Below, in pieces: positions 1-8,192 of a stretch of 64,000 nucleotides of DNA. The position numbers were made by a program, and so were the translations under genes. Below the pieces are notes generated by a model. That model was given only the letters and a program-made list of their open reading frames with translations. It searched no databases and was not told the origin of the DNA. The first letter of the stretch is position 1, and each line of letters starts with the position of its first letter. The stretch comes from SAR324 cluster bacterium (lineage in GTDB: Bacteria > SAR324 > NAC60-12): assembly GCA_015232315.1 (NCBI GenBank), contig JADFZZ010000023.1, positions 1 through 64,000 of the forward strand. The letters run 5' to 3'.

Positions 1-1
1 T

Positions 2-634
2 GACGCTCCCGGATTGCGTGAAGACAAATTGGCACTGCTTGGGCTCTTTGAAGAAAGTGTCTGTCTCTATCACCTGGGCAAATACCTCCAGGCCGCGGTG
101 CTGCTGAAAGAATATCTGCTTAAAGTTTCCGAAGATCCCATTGCCAAACTCTATTTTGCAAAATGCAATGAACAGATTGACGCAGGAAAAACCGATGTTT
201 CTCAAACAGAATTCAAGGAGATCGAGTGGACAAAGGATCTGGAAGTTGGTGTGGTCATGATCGATCAACAACATCAGGAACTTTTCCGGCGTGTCAACAA
301 GCTCATGCGTGCCATCCAGATTGAAGATTCCACAGAAACTGTTCCTGAAATGCTCGATTTTCTCGAGGAATACGTCATTATTCATTTTCATGCGGAAGAA
401 AAGCTGATGATGGATACCGGATATCCGCATTATTATCGACACAAACAGGAGCACACCCAGTTTATCAAGGTCTTCCGACAATTGACTGAACTTTATGAAA
501 ACAAGCAGAAAGGTTTGTTTTTTCTGTTTCATTTGCAGAATCATGTCATTGAATGGCTGGTGTATCATGTCGCAGGCGAAGATCGCACCCTGGGACGCTG
601 GTATAAAAATGACAGAAAAGGATCTCAGGAATGA
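2..634 (+). CDS. C-terminal part of a signalling protein ending in a bacteriohemerythrin domain (5' end outside window)
   Basis: The frame is open to the left edge of the window, so the gene almost certainly starts upstream; a TTG at 14 is only a possible internal start. Counting from that TTG, residues 10-55 form a TPR-like helical pair (FEESVCLYHLGKYLQAAVLL) of the type found at the very end of class III adenylate cyclases, and the cyclase at 46294-50796 ends in a similar way. Residues 69-200 are a canonical bacteriohemerythrin: H87 in DQQH, H124 and E128 in HFHAEE, H143 and H147, H185 and D190 in HVAGED. These are the residues that bind a di-iron, O2-carrying centre. I infer a cyclase-hemerythrin fusion that could sense oxygen or iron, but the catalytic part is not visible. 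The stop overlaps the next start by four bases (ATGA). Confidence 0.85.
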   Translation, partial: DAPGLREDKLALLGLFEESVCLYHLGKYLQAAVLLKEYLLKVSEDPIAKLYFAKCNEQIDAGKTDVSQTEFKEIEWTKDLEVGVVMIDQQHQELFRRVNKLMRAIQIEDSTETVPEMLDFLEEYVIIHFHAEEKLMMDTGYPHYYRHKQEHTQFIKVFRQLTELYENKQKGLFFLFHLQNHVIEWLVYHVAGEDRTLGRWYKNDRKGSQE

Positions 635-1404
635 AGTGCTTGTTCCCTGCTTGTGTGACACTGTTCCTGGTGACAGGATGTTTTTCCCTGTCCTACGCTC
701 AAACGCAATCCCCTCAAGAAGTCAATTTCCAGTTGATGCAAGATTTCGGTGACAGGTTTTATGACACGCGGGAAGTGCCGGGTAACATTTTGCGTTCTGT
801 GGAATTCTATAAAAAAGCCTTAAAGATTCATCCGAAATCCGGAGATATCGCGTGGAAAATCGCCCGTTCCCTGTGCGGCATTGACCGGCACACCACCATT
901 CCTGAAACTCGTATTGAATGGCTGGAGCAGGGCATTTCTTTTGCGGAACAGGCCGTCGAATGGGCCCCGGCTAATATCAGGAGCCATTTCTGGCTGGGGG
1001 CCTGCTATGCGGAATATGGAAGCGCGGCCGGATTATGGAAAGCCTGGCATTATATTTATCCTGTACGTCGGGAAATGCGGCTTGTCCTGGAAAAAGATCC
1101 GAAATTTGCTGGAGCTTATCATGTTTTGGGGGCATGGTACTTCACCGTACCATTCTGGCTGGGGGGCTCCAGGGACAAAGGCATCGAACTCCTGTATCAG
1201 GCGGTGGCCTACCAACCCGATTATACTCCGCATTTTATTCGTCTGGCACAATACCTTTTGCAAGAAAAACGAACCAGTGCGGCCATACAGATCCTGAAAC
1301 AGGTCTTACAGGTGGAACAACCTTATCATCCGGCACTGGCAAGTGAAGATTTTGAATATGCCCGTGAATTGCTTTCACTTCACCAACAATCATCAACCCC
1401 CTGA
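631..1404 (+). CDS. TPR-repeat lipoprotein
   Basis: 257 residues. The N-terminus is a lipoprotein signal peptide with lipobox VTGC (Cys17), so the protein is probably anchored in a membrane and faces the periplasm. The rest is helical with TPR-like repeats, for example SVEFYKKALKIHPKSGDIAW near 55-75, a longer unit around 105-135 and KGIELLYQAVAYQPDYTPHF near 184-203. The general shape resembles TatT/TRAP-associated TPR proteins, but no TRAP transporter genes are nearby. Its start codon overlaps the stop of the hemerythrin-domain gene, so the two are probably translated together. The function is unknown; a scaffolding or binding role is the usual expectation for TPR proteins. Confidence 0.75.
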   Translation: MKCLFPACVTLFLVTGCFSLSYAQTQSPQEVNFQLMQDFGDRFYDTREVPGNILRSVEFYKKALKIHPKSGDIAWKIARSLCGIDRHTTIPETRIEWLEQGISFAEQAVEWAPANIRSHFWLGACYAEYGSAAGLWKAWHYIYPVRREMRLVLEKDPKFAGAYHVLGAWYFTVPFWLGGSRDKGIELLYQAVAYQPDYTPHFIRLAQYLLQEKRTSAAIQILKQVLQVEQPYHPALASEDFEYARELLSLHQQSSTP

Positions 1405-1418
1405 GCCCAGGAGATTTC

Positions 1419-2594
1419 ATGACAACTTCTACTGATCATTCAGCCATTCGTATCACCTGGATTGGTGTCATCGCCAATCTTTTACTGACTCTGCTCAAAC
1501 TGGTGGTCGGCGTGATTGGAAAATCGTCCGCGTTGATTGCGGATGCGGCTCACTCTCTTTCTGACCTGTTGACTGATGCGGTCGCACTCTGGGCTTTGAA
1601 AGTTTCACAACAACCCAAAGATCAGAATCATCCTTATGGCCATGGTAAATTTGAAAGCATGGGAACGCTGATTATTTCCAGCATTCTGTTTATCACAGGA
1701 GTCGGGATTGCCTGGCAGTCTCTTCAGAAAATTGATAATCCAGTCACGCCGGATATTTCCACATTGTGGGCCGCCTTAATTTCCATCGTGGTCAAGGAAT
1801 GGATGTATCATGCCACCGTCAGGGTCGGCAAACGCACCAACAGCCAGGTTCTGATCGCCAATGCATGGCATCACAGATCTGATGCCATTTCATCGGTTGC
1901 CGCGTTCATCGGCATTGGTTTGTCCCAGTTTGGATATCCGGTGATGGATCCGGTGACAGGTGTTCTGGTGGCATTGATCATTATAAAAATGTCTATCACA
2001 CTCTCATTTTCAAGCGCCCGTGAATTGACAGACACCCAGCCTGAAGAAGAAGTGAACGAAAAAGTGGACAAAATCCTGCAAAATATTGAGGAAGTGGTGA
2101 ACTATCATGAAATCCGTGCCAGAAAAATGGGACCCTATCTGCTGGTGGATCTGCATATACAAGTAGACAGCGCCATGAGCGTTTCCGCGGCGCATCAGGT
2201 AGCTCAACGGGTCCAGCTCGATGTGCTGAAAAAAGTACCGATAATCCATGAGGTGCTGGTGCATGTGGACGCAGAGGAAGACACTGAACTGGTAAACCCG
2301 AAACTCATGCGTTCCCAGAAAGAAATTGAACGGGAAATCCTGGATCGTCTCCAGAATTTTAATGAAATTGACCAGATTTCACACATACTTTGCCACTTTC
2401 TCAATAATCAATTAACAGTGCAAATCACCATCAACCTGAATCCCGATATGACCATCCGGTCGGCCTATAAAATTGCTGAAAAAATTCAGGAACGGGTCAA
2501 TGGCATTGAGGATGTGGAAGATGTTGATGTTCATCTGGAACTCTCCCGGGAGCATAAATTTCAGGATCTCAAGTTCCATCTTCCTCAAACCTGA
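1419..2594 (+). CDS. Cation diffusion facilitator (CDF) metal efflux transporter
   Basis: 391 residues. It exports divalent metal ions (Zn, Fe, Mn, Co or Cd depending on subtype) in exchange for protons across the inner membrane. The family signatures are present: H45-x3-D49 plus D53 in membrane helix 2 (ADAAHSLSDLLTD), HPYGHGK at 71-77 in the loop, and H151-x3-D155 in helix 5 (HHRSDAISS). About six membrane helices fill residues 10-200. A normal cytoplasmic dimerisation domain follows at about 210-280 (HVDAEED). The protein then continues with a second domain of the same pattern at about 290-380 (NPDMTIRSAYKIAEK, VHLEL), which most CDF proteins lack. The gene lies 14 bp after the TPR lipoprotein, probably in the same operon. 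The metal cannot be deduced. Confidence 0.92.
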   Translation: MTTSTDHSAIRITWIGVIANLLLTLLKLVVGVIGKSSALIADAAHSLSDLLTDAVALWALKVSQQPKDQNHPYGHGKFESMGTLIISSILFITGVGIAWQSLQKIDNPVTPDISTLWAALISIVVKEWMYHATVRVGKRTNSQVLIANAWHHRSDAISSVAAFIGIGLSQFGYPVMDPVTGVLVALIIIKMSITLSFSSARELTDTQPEEEVNEKVDKILQNIEEVVNYHEIRARKMGPYLLVDLHIQVDSAMSVSAAHQVAQRVQLDVLKKVPIIHEVLVHVDAEEDTELVNPKLMRSQKEIEREILDRLQNFNEIDQISHILCHFLNNQLTVQITINLNPDMTIRSAYKIAEKIQERVNGIEDVEDVDVHLELSREHKFQDLKFHLPQT

Positions 2595-2710
2595 TCACAG
2601 AGGTTGATAATGAAACAAGCGGTCCGACACTCTATGGAAGATTTTAAACAAGACGTTTTGAAATTGGTTTGGAAGATGGGGAGGCGACCAATTTAAGCCG
2701 ATACAGTTAG

Positions 2711-2739
2711 GTAGAGACGGGTTTCAAACCCGTCTCTAC
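2711..2739. repeat. 29-bp perfect palindrome (REP-like), copy 1
   Basis: A 14-bp arm GTAGAGACGGGTTT, a single central C and the perfect complement of the arm. The same palindrome, with a central G, is found at 8823-8851, so the two copies are in opposite orientation. It lies just past the decayed 3' end of the AAA-ATPase-like gene. The neighbouring stretch 2740-2850 also looks repetitive but has no second copy in this window. Confidence 0.85.
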
Positions 2740-2852
2740 CGATGGTGCCCTTCCACGGTTCGTTGGCAAGCCACCGGAGGTGGGATAAGGAGGGTTCCCC
2801 ACCAGAGGTAGGGAACCAGAAAAAATGTTTAAAGATTCATGGTCGATTACTC

Positions 2853-3775
2853 AACTCAAAGCTCCAGCGGTTGTCTGGAAATAAAATTCAACACGGACCA
2901 GGGATTGAAGATCACCTGGTTGCCAAACAGATAGCCGTTATACCAATCCTGCACTTCCTGACGGCGGTGAGTCTGTTGGAAATCCTCCAGCATTTGATCC
3001 ACCTCCGGTTCCGTGAAGCCAAACCAGTTCGAAAATTGGGGCGATACCAGCGAATACACCCCGAGATTGTTGAGTCCGGAAAAAATCGAATCCCGGGCCA
3101 CTCGCAAAATCCCGGTCATGACGCTTTTTTCCAGATCCAGGTTGTCTTTCATCGCGCCGCTGAGCAGGTTGCGCATGAACAAAACCACGTCTTCATAGTA
3201 GCCATATTGCCACCCCGCGTGGATCGGCGTGTCATATTCATCAATCAGCAGTATGACTTTTTGCTGATGCGTTTTGTGCAGGAGTTTCATCAATAAGCGT
3301 AGGGCATTTCCGAGCAAGGGAACTGAAGCTTTTTTTGCGAGATCTCCTGGAGTTCCTGATTCTCTCTTGCTGTCAAATGATTGTGCTCCAAAACGGAGTA
3401 ATGACGTTCGACTTCCTCCGCTAACAACAAGCTCATCTCCTGGTAGCAGCTCTCCCAGGTTTTTTCCTTCACATCCTTGAAGGTGAGATAAATGACTGGA
3501 TACTGCCCCTGCCGGGCCATGAGTTCGGGATGTTGCGCAATCGCCAACTCGGCAAACAGCGCGGTGTTGGCAGGGTCGGTTTTTTCAAAGAAGTACCGTA
3601 GCATGGAAAGATTCAATGTTTTCCCAAAACGTCTGGGACGGGGCAGAAGCAGGACTTTATCCCCAAATTCCAGCACCTCCCGAATCAACAGACTCTTGTC
3701 CACATAGGTGTACGACTCTTCTATCAATTCCTTGAAATCCGATAACCCGATCGGAAGTTTGCGTTTGTGTGTCAT
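2853..3775 (-). pseudogene. AAA-ATPase-like protein (PD-(D/E)XK nuclease-linked family), frameshifted and truncated
   Basis: Two reading frames together encode about 310 residues of the AAA-ATPase-like family that usually carries a C-terminal PD-(D/E)XK nuclease-like domain. The start at 3775 is preceded by AAAGGAAC and begins MTHKRKLPIGLSDFKEL, the usual start of this family. A P-loop (RPRRFGKT) and Walker B (VILLIDEYDTP) are intact. The frame breaks near 3330-3336, where the coding strand reads caA AAA AAG; a -1 shift there joins QKK to ASVPLLGNALRLL and continues correctly. The protein then stops after FNPWSVLNFISRQPLEL, before the nuclease domain. Typical members have about 500-560 residues, so it is truncated even if the frameshift is bypassed. 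Such genes are often present as many decaying copies. Confidence 0.8.
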
Positions 3776-3837
3776 CGATGTTCCTTTCTCTGCTTGGCAG
3801 TGATTCCTGACGTCTCGTCGGGAACCATTCCATGTGT

Positions 3838-4527
3838 TCACTGTCCGTTCCTGATTTTCAATCGGGAACGTTCAATTTGATACAGAAAATCATTCAGCGA
3901 TTTCAAGGGGTCGCTTGCCCCCCAAACTCCAGAAATCGCGGCAATTCCATAAGCACCGGCCTTCATACAATTTTCAACACTTTCCGGTGTAATTCCCCCT
4001 AATGCGAAAACAGGAATTTTGCAATTATCAGTGATCAGGCTGAGACCTTCAATTCCCGGTACCACTGTTCTTTCAGGATGAGAGGTTGTTGGGAAAACGG
4101 GGCCGAATACCACAAAATCCGCACCCTGTTTTTCCGCTGTCAAAACCCCTTCCAGCGAATGCGTCGAGATTCCGACCGATAAAGATTGACGAAGGACAGG
4201 ATGCATTTTTTTCAATTCACAACTGTCTTCCCGAAGATGAACCCCTGACAATCCAAGATTCAATGCCAGATCCGCACGGTCATTGATAAATAGCGATACG
4301 TTGTGTTGAGGGGGCAGGCAATGGAGCAATTTTTCAGTGAAGCTTGTCAGGTCGCGGGGGGATTTGTATTTTTCCCTGATTTGCAGGCCCAGATGTCGTG
4401 AGGCAAGATGAGGTGCGAGTGTGAGAAGTTGATCGGGAAATTGCTCTTCGTTGCTGAGCAAATAGAAGCGAAATGGTGGGGGCGTCACAGAACGCATGAC
4501 AGGTAACAGATAGCCCTTCAGAATCAA
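3838..4527 (-). CDS. Thiamine phosphate synthase / TenI family protein
   Basis: 229 residues from a TTG start; an ATG at 4497 is an alternative and neither has a clear ribosome site. The TIM-barrel signatures of the ThiE/TenI family are present: NDRADLAL (82-89), GVHLRE (95-100), VGISTHS (118-124), FGPVFPTTSH (141-150) and ALGGIT (175-180) followed by AGAYGIAAISG. ThiE joins the thiazole and pyrimidine halves of thiamine; TenI is a thiazole tautomerase. True ThiE usually has GQxD after GVHL, where this protein has REDS, which is closer to TenI-like members. No other thiamine gene is in the window. The stop codon lies immediately upstream of the remnant AAA-ATPase region. Confidence 0.82.
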   Translation of the reverse strand: MILKGYLLPVMRSVTPPPFRFYLLSNEEQFPDQLLTLAPHLASRHLGLQIREKYKSPRDLTSFTEKLLHCLPPQHNVSLFINDRADLALNLGLSGVHLREDSCELKKMHPVLRQSLSVGISTHSLEGVLTAEKQGADFVVFGPVFPTTSHPERTVVPGIEGLSLITDNCKIPVFALGGITPESVENCMKAGAYGIAAISGVWGASDPLKSLNDFLYQIERSRLKIRNGQ

Positions 4528-4570
4528 TGAGTTGAGAAAATCATGAAGAATTTCTGAAGCTCAAATTTAT

Positions 4571-4636
4571 TCAAAACAAGTATGCCAGAAATGGTGAAAC
4601 CATTATTCCTACAAGCAGAACAGGTGTAAATATCAT
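4571..4636 (-). CDS. Candidate 21-residue hydrophobic peptide
   Basis: An ATG at 4636 is preceded, four bases upstream, by AAGGAGG (4647-4641), one of the strongest ribosome sites in the window. The frame encodes MIFTPVLLVGIMVSPFLAYL plus F and stops at 4571. The peptide is almost entirely hydrophobic, long enough for one membrane helix. It ends 43 bases before the TTG start of the ThiE/TenI-like gene, so it could be a small membrane protein or a leader peptide. No known family is recognised. The evidence is only the ribosome site and the composition. Confidence 0.4.
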   Translation of the reverse strand: MIFTPVLLVGIMVSPFLAYLF

Positions 4637-4822
4637 ATGTCCTCCTTCTCAGTTGTCCAGTATTCACACCAACCAGACAATCCGGAATTATCATTACAAG
4701 AAATCAATCTTCTCCCAGTCATCCTGACAAGAGACACCCGCTGACATCTTTCCTGTGTATGATCTTCAACTTCCTTGTTTGAGAAGGTTATCAACAACCT
4801 TAAAAAAACTATGACAATTAAT

Positions 4823-4849
4823 TAAAGAAAAAACAAACTGTTCCGATAA
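4823..4849 (+). promoter_or_regulatory. Sigma-28 (FliA)-like promoter, copy 1
   Basis: TAAA at 4823-4826, exactly 15 bases, then TCCGATAA at 4842-4849. The FliA consensus is TAAA-N15-GCCGATAA, so 11 of 12 defined positions match. FliA directs late flagellar and chemotaxis genes. The promoter points toward the ATG at 4940 and the flagellin gene, but the flagellin lies 1.7 kb away. Confidence 0.65.
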
Positions 4850-4984
4850 GAAAATCAAAGAAACTTCAGGGACTCAAAACAGAGTCTCCAGCACTGGATT
4901 TCAGCCTTGTGAATGGGTGAAACGCTGAAGGGAATAAAAATGGACAAAGTAAACCATAATCTTAAAAAAACTTAAGGGATCTGC

Positions 4985-5011
4985 TAAAGAAAATTTCAGG
5001 ACGACCGATAA
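4985..5011 (+). promoter_or_regulatory. Sigma-28 (FliA)-like promoter, copy 2
   Basis: TAAA at 4985-4988, exactly 15 bases, then ACCGATAA at 5004-5011, again 11 of 12 consensus positions. Both copies share the flanks AAAG after the -35 box and GATAAGAA at the -10 box, and lie 162 bp apart on the same strand. This suggests duplication or selection. Confidence 0.65.
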
Positions 5012-6426
5012 GAAGGACAAGACAAAAGAGAATTCTACCAAGTGGTTTAATCATATATTTCAAGATTCTACAGGTGGATTTTAGGCTCTCTCAAGAATGT
5101 TGTGAGATTAGCAGATAAAATTTTATTAACCATTGACGCTGAGGTTGTATGGGTATCGGAATCAAATTTTATGAAGAACGAATGGGACAACGAACAGAAC
5201 GTCCTGCGGACCGACAAAGTTTGTGCACCTTGCAGGGAATGGTATTTCAACCGGAATCTGTTGAAAGCATGACATCCATGACTCGTAGTGCGTGACCGGA
5301 ATGAGCCGGTGATTCCAGTATTGAATAAACAGGTTGTTTCAATAGATCACGTTTTCAATCTGCTGGTTGTTTGTGTGAATCAGGGTTTGTCCCATTGGGG
5401 GCCATTGAAGCAACTTGGCAATTGTGTCATCGAGTCGAAGACGAGAAATCGTCGAGTTGTCAGCGGGTTAAACGATTTTTCACATTCGTTCGCGATGACA
5501 AAGTGAACCCCTGTGAAGCTAACACAATACGCTGATTCAACGAGGGTTTGAGTTCATGGTTGAAGCCTGAGCAGGCACCAACCATGGTCGGGACTCATGG
5601 TTTTATGCTTGATTGACTCATGGGAACATCAGTCTGTTCACATGAATCCAAATCAATATCCAAAATTTCTGCTTCGCTATCGCAGACGCGTTTGTGTGCC
5701 TGATAGAATGAGGAGCTGAGTTGCCGTTATGAATTGCCAGCAGGATGTTGGCTGTCATAAAAAACAGTCTTATTTTTGAGGCGATCCTTTGCTGAGTCCT
5801 GGCGGACAGGCCTTAAAGTGACTTTGTCTTGAGGAACGAAGTGAGGCATCTTGGGAAAGTATCCTGCGTCAAGTGAGGCATTGATTTGGCTCTGTCGCAG
5901 CGTGTTTGAACGCCGGAATTTCGATGGTGAAACTCGCAAGTGAGATAGTCGTGGTGTGTGGCGATGAATATTGATCAGCATGACGGAAAATTTATTGTCA
6001 ATCCAGATTGTGGTTGATGGCACTGTTAACTGTGTGCATTAGCCTCCGTAGGGATTCATGAACAATGTTCCTGGAAGTTGATTTTGTGTCATCATCCGGC
6101 CGAATATTTCCAGCAAATTTTGTCTGATGAACAATGGATGTTCTTCATTGTAGAGGTATGTCCTTATCAAGGTGCGAGCTTTGTTTTTCGTCACGTGAAC
6201 CGGGGCAGGATTTCAGGTGTGTGCTTTCAAAACATTCAGCATAGAGGATACAATGTGAATTGCTATTCTGTTTATCAACTGGTCTGAGAACGTTGCAGGG
6301 ATTCATAAATTTCAGGTGATCCTGGCAATAAATAAATTCAGAAGGGTTGGAGTGCATTCAGTCAATAAATCAGCGATCTCTGATGTATTGTCTGAGTGCG
6401 CCATGCTCTCCATAAGGGATTACAAC

Positions 6427-6465
6427 GTATCATGCGCTCATAAATGATCATGTCGAACATGATAC
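6427..6465. promoter_or_regulatory. Inverted repeat upstream of flagellin 1, possible operator
   Basis: GTATCATG at 6427-6434 and CATGATAC at 6458-6465 are perfect complements. A second palindrome, ATCATGT-CGA-ACATGAT, occupies 6447-6463. They sit about 80-115 bp before the flagellin start, where a regulator could bind. No regulator gene is nearby to support this. Confidence 0.35.
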
Positions 6466-6511
6466 AATGCTTAAAAGTTTCAAATAAATAATATTTTTGC
6501 AACAAATCGGA

Positions 6512-6530
6512 AATAGAGAACTGCTCTATT
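6512..6530 (+). promoter_or_regulatory. Leader hairpin abutting the flagellin 1 ribosome site
   Basis: AATAGAG (6512-6518), loop AACTG and CTCTATT (6524-6530) form a perfect 7-bp stem that ends directly at the ribosome site AAGGAGG (6531-6537). Such placement could affect ribosome access or bind a post-transcriptional regulator. The leader of the second flagellin has no such stem. Confidence 0.4.
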
Positions 6531-6543
6531 AAGGAGGAATCAA

Positions 6544-8151
6544 ATGGCGATGCGAGTGAATACAAATATTGCGGCGATGACCGCATTGAGAAATTTGGAT
6601 CACACATCCAGGATGACGCAGAAAAACCTGCAACGACTCTCTTCAGGACAGAAAATCAACTCTGCGTCTGACAGTCCTGCGGGTCTGATGATATCCGAGA
6701 GTATGCGTGCCCAGATTTCAGGCCTTGAACAGGCTACGAAAAACTCTGAAACCTCCATTGCGATGGTTCAGACCGCTGAAGGGGCTTTGAATGAGGTGAG
6801 TAATATTCTGGTCAATATGCGTCAGTTGGCAATTCATGCGGCGAACGAAGGCGCAAACGATGAGAAAATGCTCGAAGCGGATCAGAATGAGATTGAGAAC
6901 TTGTTGTTTTCAATTGATCAGATTGCGAAAAACACCCAGTTCGGCACAAAAACACTGCTGGATGGGAGCACTGGTGCCAGCGGCGTTGCGGTGGGTGATG
7001 GTCTGGTGTTCGTGGAAGCGACCGATCAGACAAAACCATCTCCTGAACGTGGGTATGCCGTGAATATAACGCAGGTTGCGACACGGGCTATTGCGTCTGG
7101 ATCTCGTGAAATAACGGTCAATGACGCACGTGAGGAAATGTCATTTGTGATCAATGAAGGTGGAAAAACCGCTTCGTTGAGTACCTCGAAAGGGGAGATT
7201 CACGAACAGCTTAGTACATTACTCAAAAACCATGACCGTTCTCCTGAATTGTTTACCGCAGAAGAAACCTCGGCAAATGTCCGGGAGTTGATAGCTCGGC
7301 ATCTTCAGCGAAAAACGGAAGAGGCTGGACTTCAGGTTGATGTTTACATTGATGAATCGGGAATGTTGACGGTGCGTCATCGTGAGTTTGGTGGCAAGCC
7401 TTCGTTCAGTATTACGGGCAATGTTGATGGTGTTTTTTCCCTCAAAGCCAACGAAGCGGTTATTGCGGAAGAAGGAAAAGATGTGGCCGGTCTTATTGAA
7501 GGAGAACTGGCTTTTGGTGATGGTCAATTTCTGGTTGGAGCTCCTGGAACTCCGGCCGAGGGACTTAAACTGAAATTTGACAAAGTTCTGGGGACAAAGA
7601 TTGAAGAAGTGCTAGATCCTGAAACCAACGAAGTTATCAGTAAAAATGTGGTCAAGGAAGATAACAACACCCTGGTGGGCGGTGATGTTGAGGGATATAT
7701 CCATGTCAGTCAGCAATCGCTCGGATATCAGGTTGGGCCTAATTTTGGTCAGCAGATTCATCTATCGTTGTCGGATATCCGTTCCAACAAGTTGTCAAGG
7801 TCTGTTGAAAACAGCAGTGGCTTTGGCAGTTTGTCCGACATTGATGTGACCAATTCTGATGGATCACAGAACAGTATTCTGATGATTGATGGCGCTATTT
7901 CAGAAATTTCCAACTTGCGGGCAAAACTGGGATCCTTCCAGAAAAACGCCTTGGAGACAAATCTGAACTATCTGAAAGTTGCTACCGAGAATCTGTCCAA
8001 TTCAGAATCCATCATTCGTGATGCGGATATGGCGGCTGAAATGAGTGATTTTACTAAAAACCAGATCATGCTTGCTTCTGGAACTGCAATGGCGGCCCAG
8101 GCAAACCAGATCCCCAAGTCCGTTCTGCAGTTGCTCAACGGGGCTCAGTAA
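6544..8151 (+). CDS. fliC: Flagellin 1
   Basis: 535 residues, the structural subunit of the flagellar filament, exported through the flagellar type III apparatus. The N-terminal D0/D1 helices (residues 1-140) have the usual features: MAMRVNTNIAAMTALRNL, QRLSSGQKINSASDSPAGL, and a stretch ending FGTKTLLDG. The C-terminal D1/D0 helices (about 435-535) include RAKLGSFQKNALETNLNYL and SGTAMAAQANQIPKSVLQLL. The central part is long and contains a DVAGLIEGELAFGDGQFLVG motif shared with flagellin 2, plus about 60 extra residues. The start is fixed by AAGGAGG six bases upstream. The next gene is the second flagellin about 1 kb downstream; no fliD, fliS or flaG is present, so the flagellins are separated from the other flagellar genes. 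Confidence 0.95.
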   Translation: MAMRVNTNIAAMTALRNLDHTSRMTQKNLQRLSSGQKINSASDSPAGLMISESMRAQISGLEQATKNSETSIAMVQTAEGALNEVSNILVNMRQLAIHAANEGANDEKMLEADQNEIENLLFSIDQIAKNTQFGTKTLLDGSTGASGVAVGDGLVFVEATDQTKPSPERGYAVNITQVATRAIASGSREITVNDAREEMSFVINEGGKTASLSTSKGEIHEQLSTLLKNHDRSPELFTAEETSANVRELIARHLQRKTEEAGLQVDVYIDESGMLTVRHREFGGKPSFSITGNVDGVFSLKANEAVIAEEGKDVAGLIEGELAFGDGQFLVGAPGTPAEGLKLKFDKVLGTKIEEVLDPETNEVISKNVVKEDNNTLVGGDVEGYIHVSQQSLGYQVGPNFGQQIHLSLSDIRSNKLSRSVENSSGFGSLSDIDVTNSDGSQNSILMIDGAISEISNLRAKLGSFQKNALETNLNYLKVATENLSNSESIIRDADMAAEMSDFTKNQIMLASGTAMAAQANQIPKSVLQLLNGAQ

Positions 8152-8156
8152 TCTTG

Positions 8157-8192
8157 ACGCGGCCTCATGGTCAATCAAACCATGAACCGCGT
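8157..8192 (+). terminator. Hairpin after flagellin 1
   Basis: ACGCGG pairs with CCGCGT and, inside it, CATGGT pairs with ACCATG, separated by a short bulge. It starts five bases after the stop codon. There is no run of T behind it, so it may stabilise the messenger 3' end or terminate weakly rather than act as a standard intrinsic terminator. Confidence 0.5.

Larger units (their letters stand above)
4637..6543. other. Long intergenic region upstream of flagellin 1
   Basis: About 1.9 kb without a convincing gene. It contains two sigma-28-like promoters (4823-4849 and 4985-5011), and an ATG at 4940 with a good ribosome site (AAGGGA) whose frame stops after 11 codons at an A7 run. Neighbouring frames up to 5272 are open but cannot be joined into a recognisable protein. 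From 5280 to 6400 I see only short overlapping frames on both strands and small inverted repeats. Close to the flagellin gene lie an inverted repeat at 6427-6465 and a leader hairpin at 6512-6530. Confidence 0.6.

Noticed and set aside
2742-3296. 184-residue plus-strand frame
   Set aside because: It lies opposite the AAA-ATPase-like gene, whose protein matches a known family in the other direction.
4560-4680. TPP riboswitch upstream of the ThiE/TenI-like gene
   Set aside because: CTGAGA occurs on the minus strand near 4650, but the rest of the conserved core (ACCTGATCTGGATAATGCC-like segment) is missing, so the match is accidental.
4940-5272. Decayed gene behind the sigma-28 promoters
   Set aside because: An ATG with a good ribosome site and three partially overlapping open frames exist, but at least two shifts are needed, more than one joining is possible, and no family is recognised.
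6470-6543. Sigma-54 or sigma-28 promoter directly before flagellin 1
   Set aside because: No GG-N10-GC pair and no TAAA-N15-GCCGATAA match could be found in this interval.
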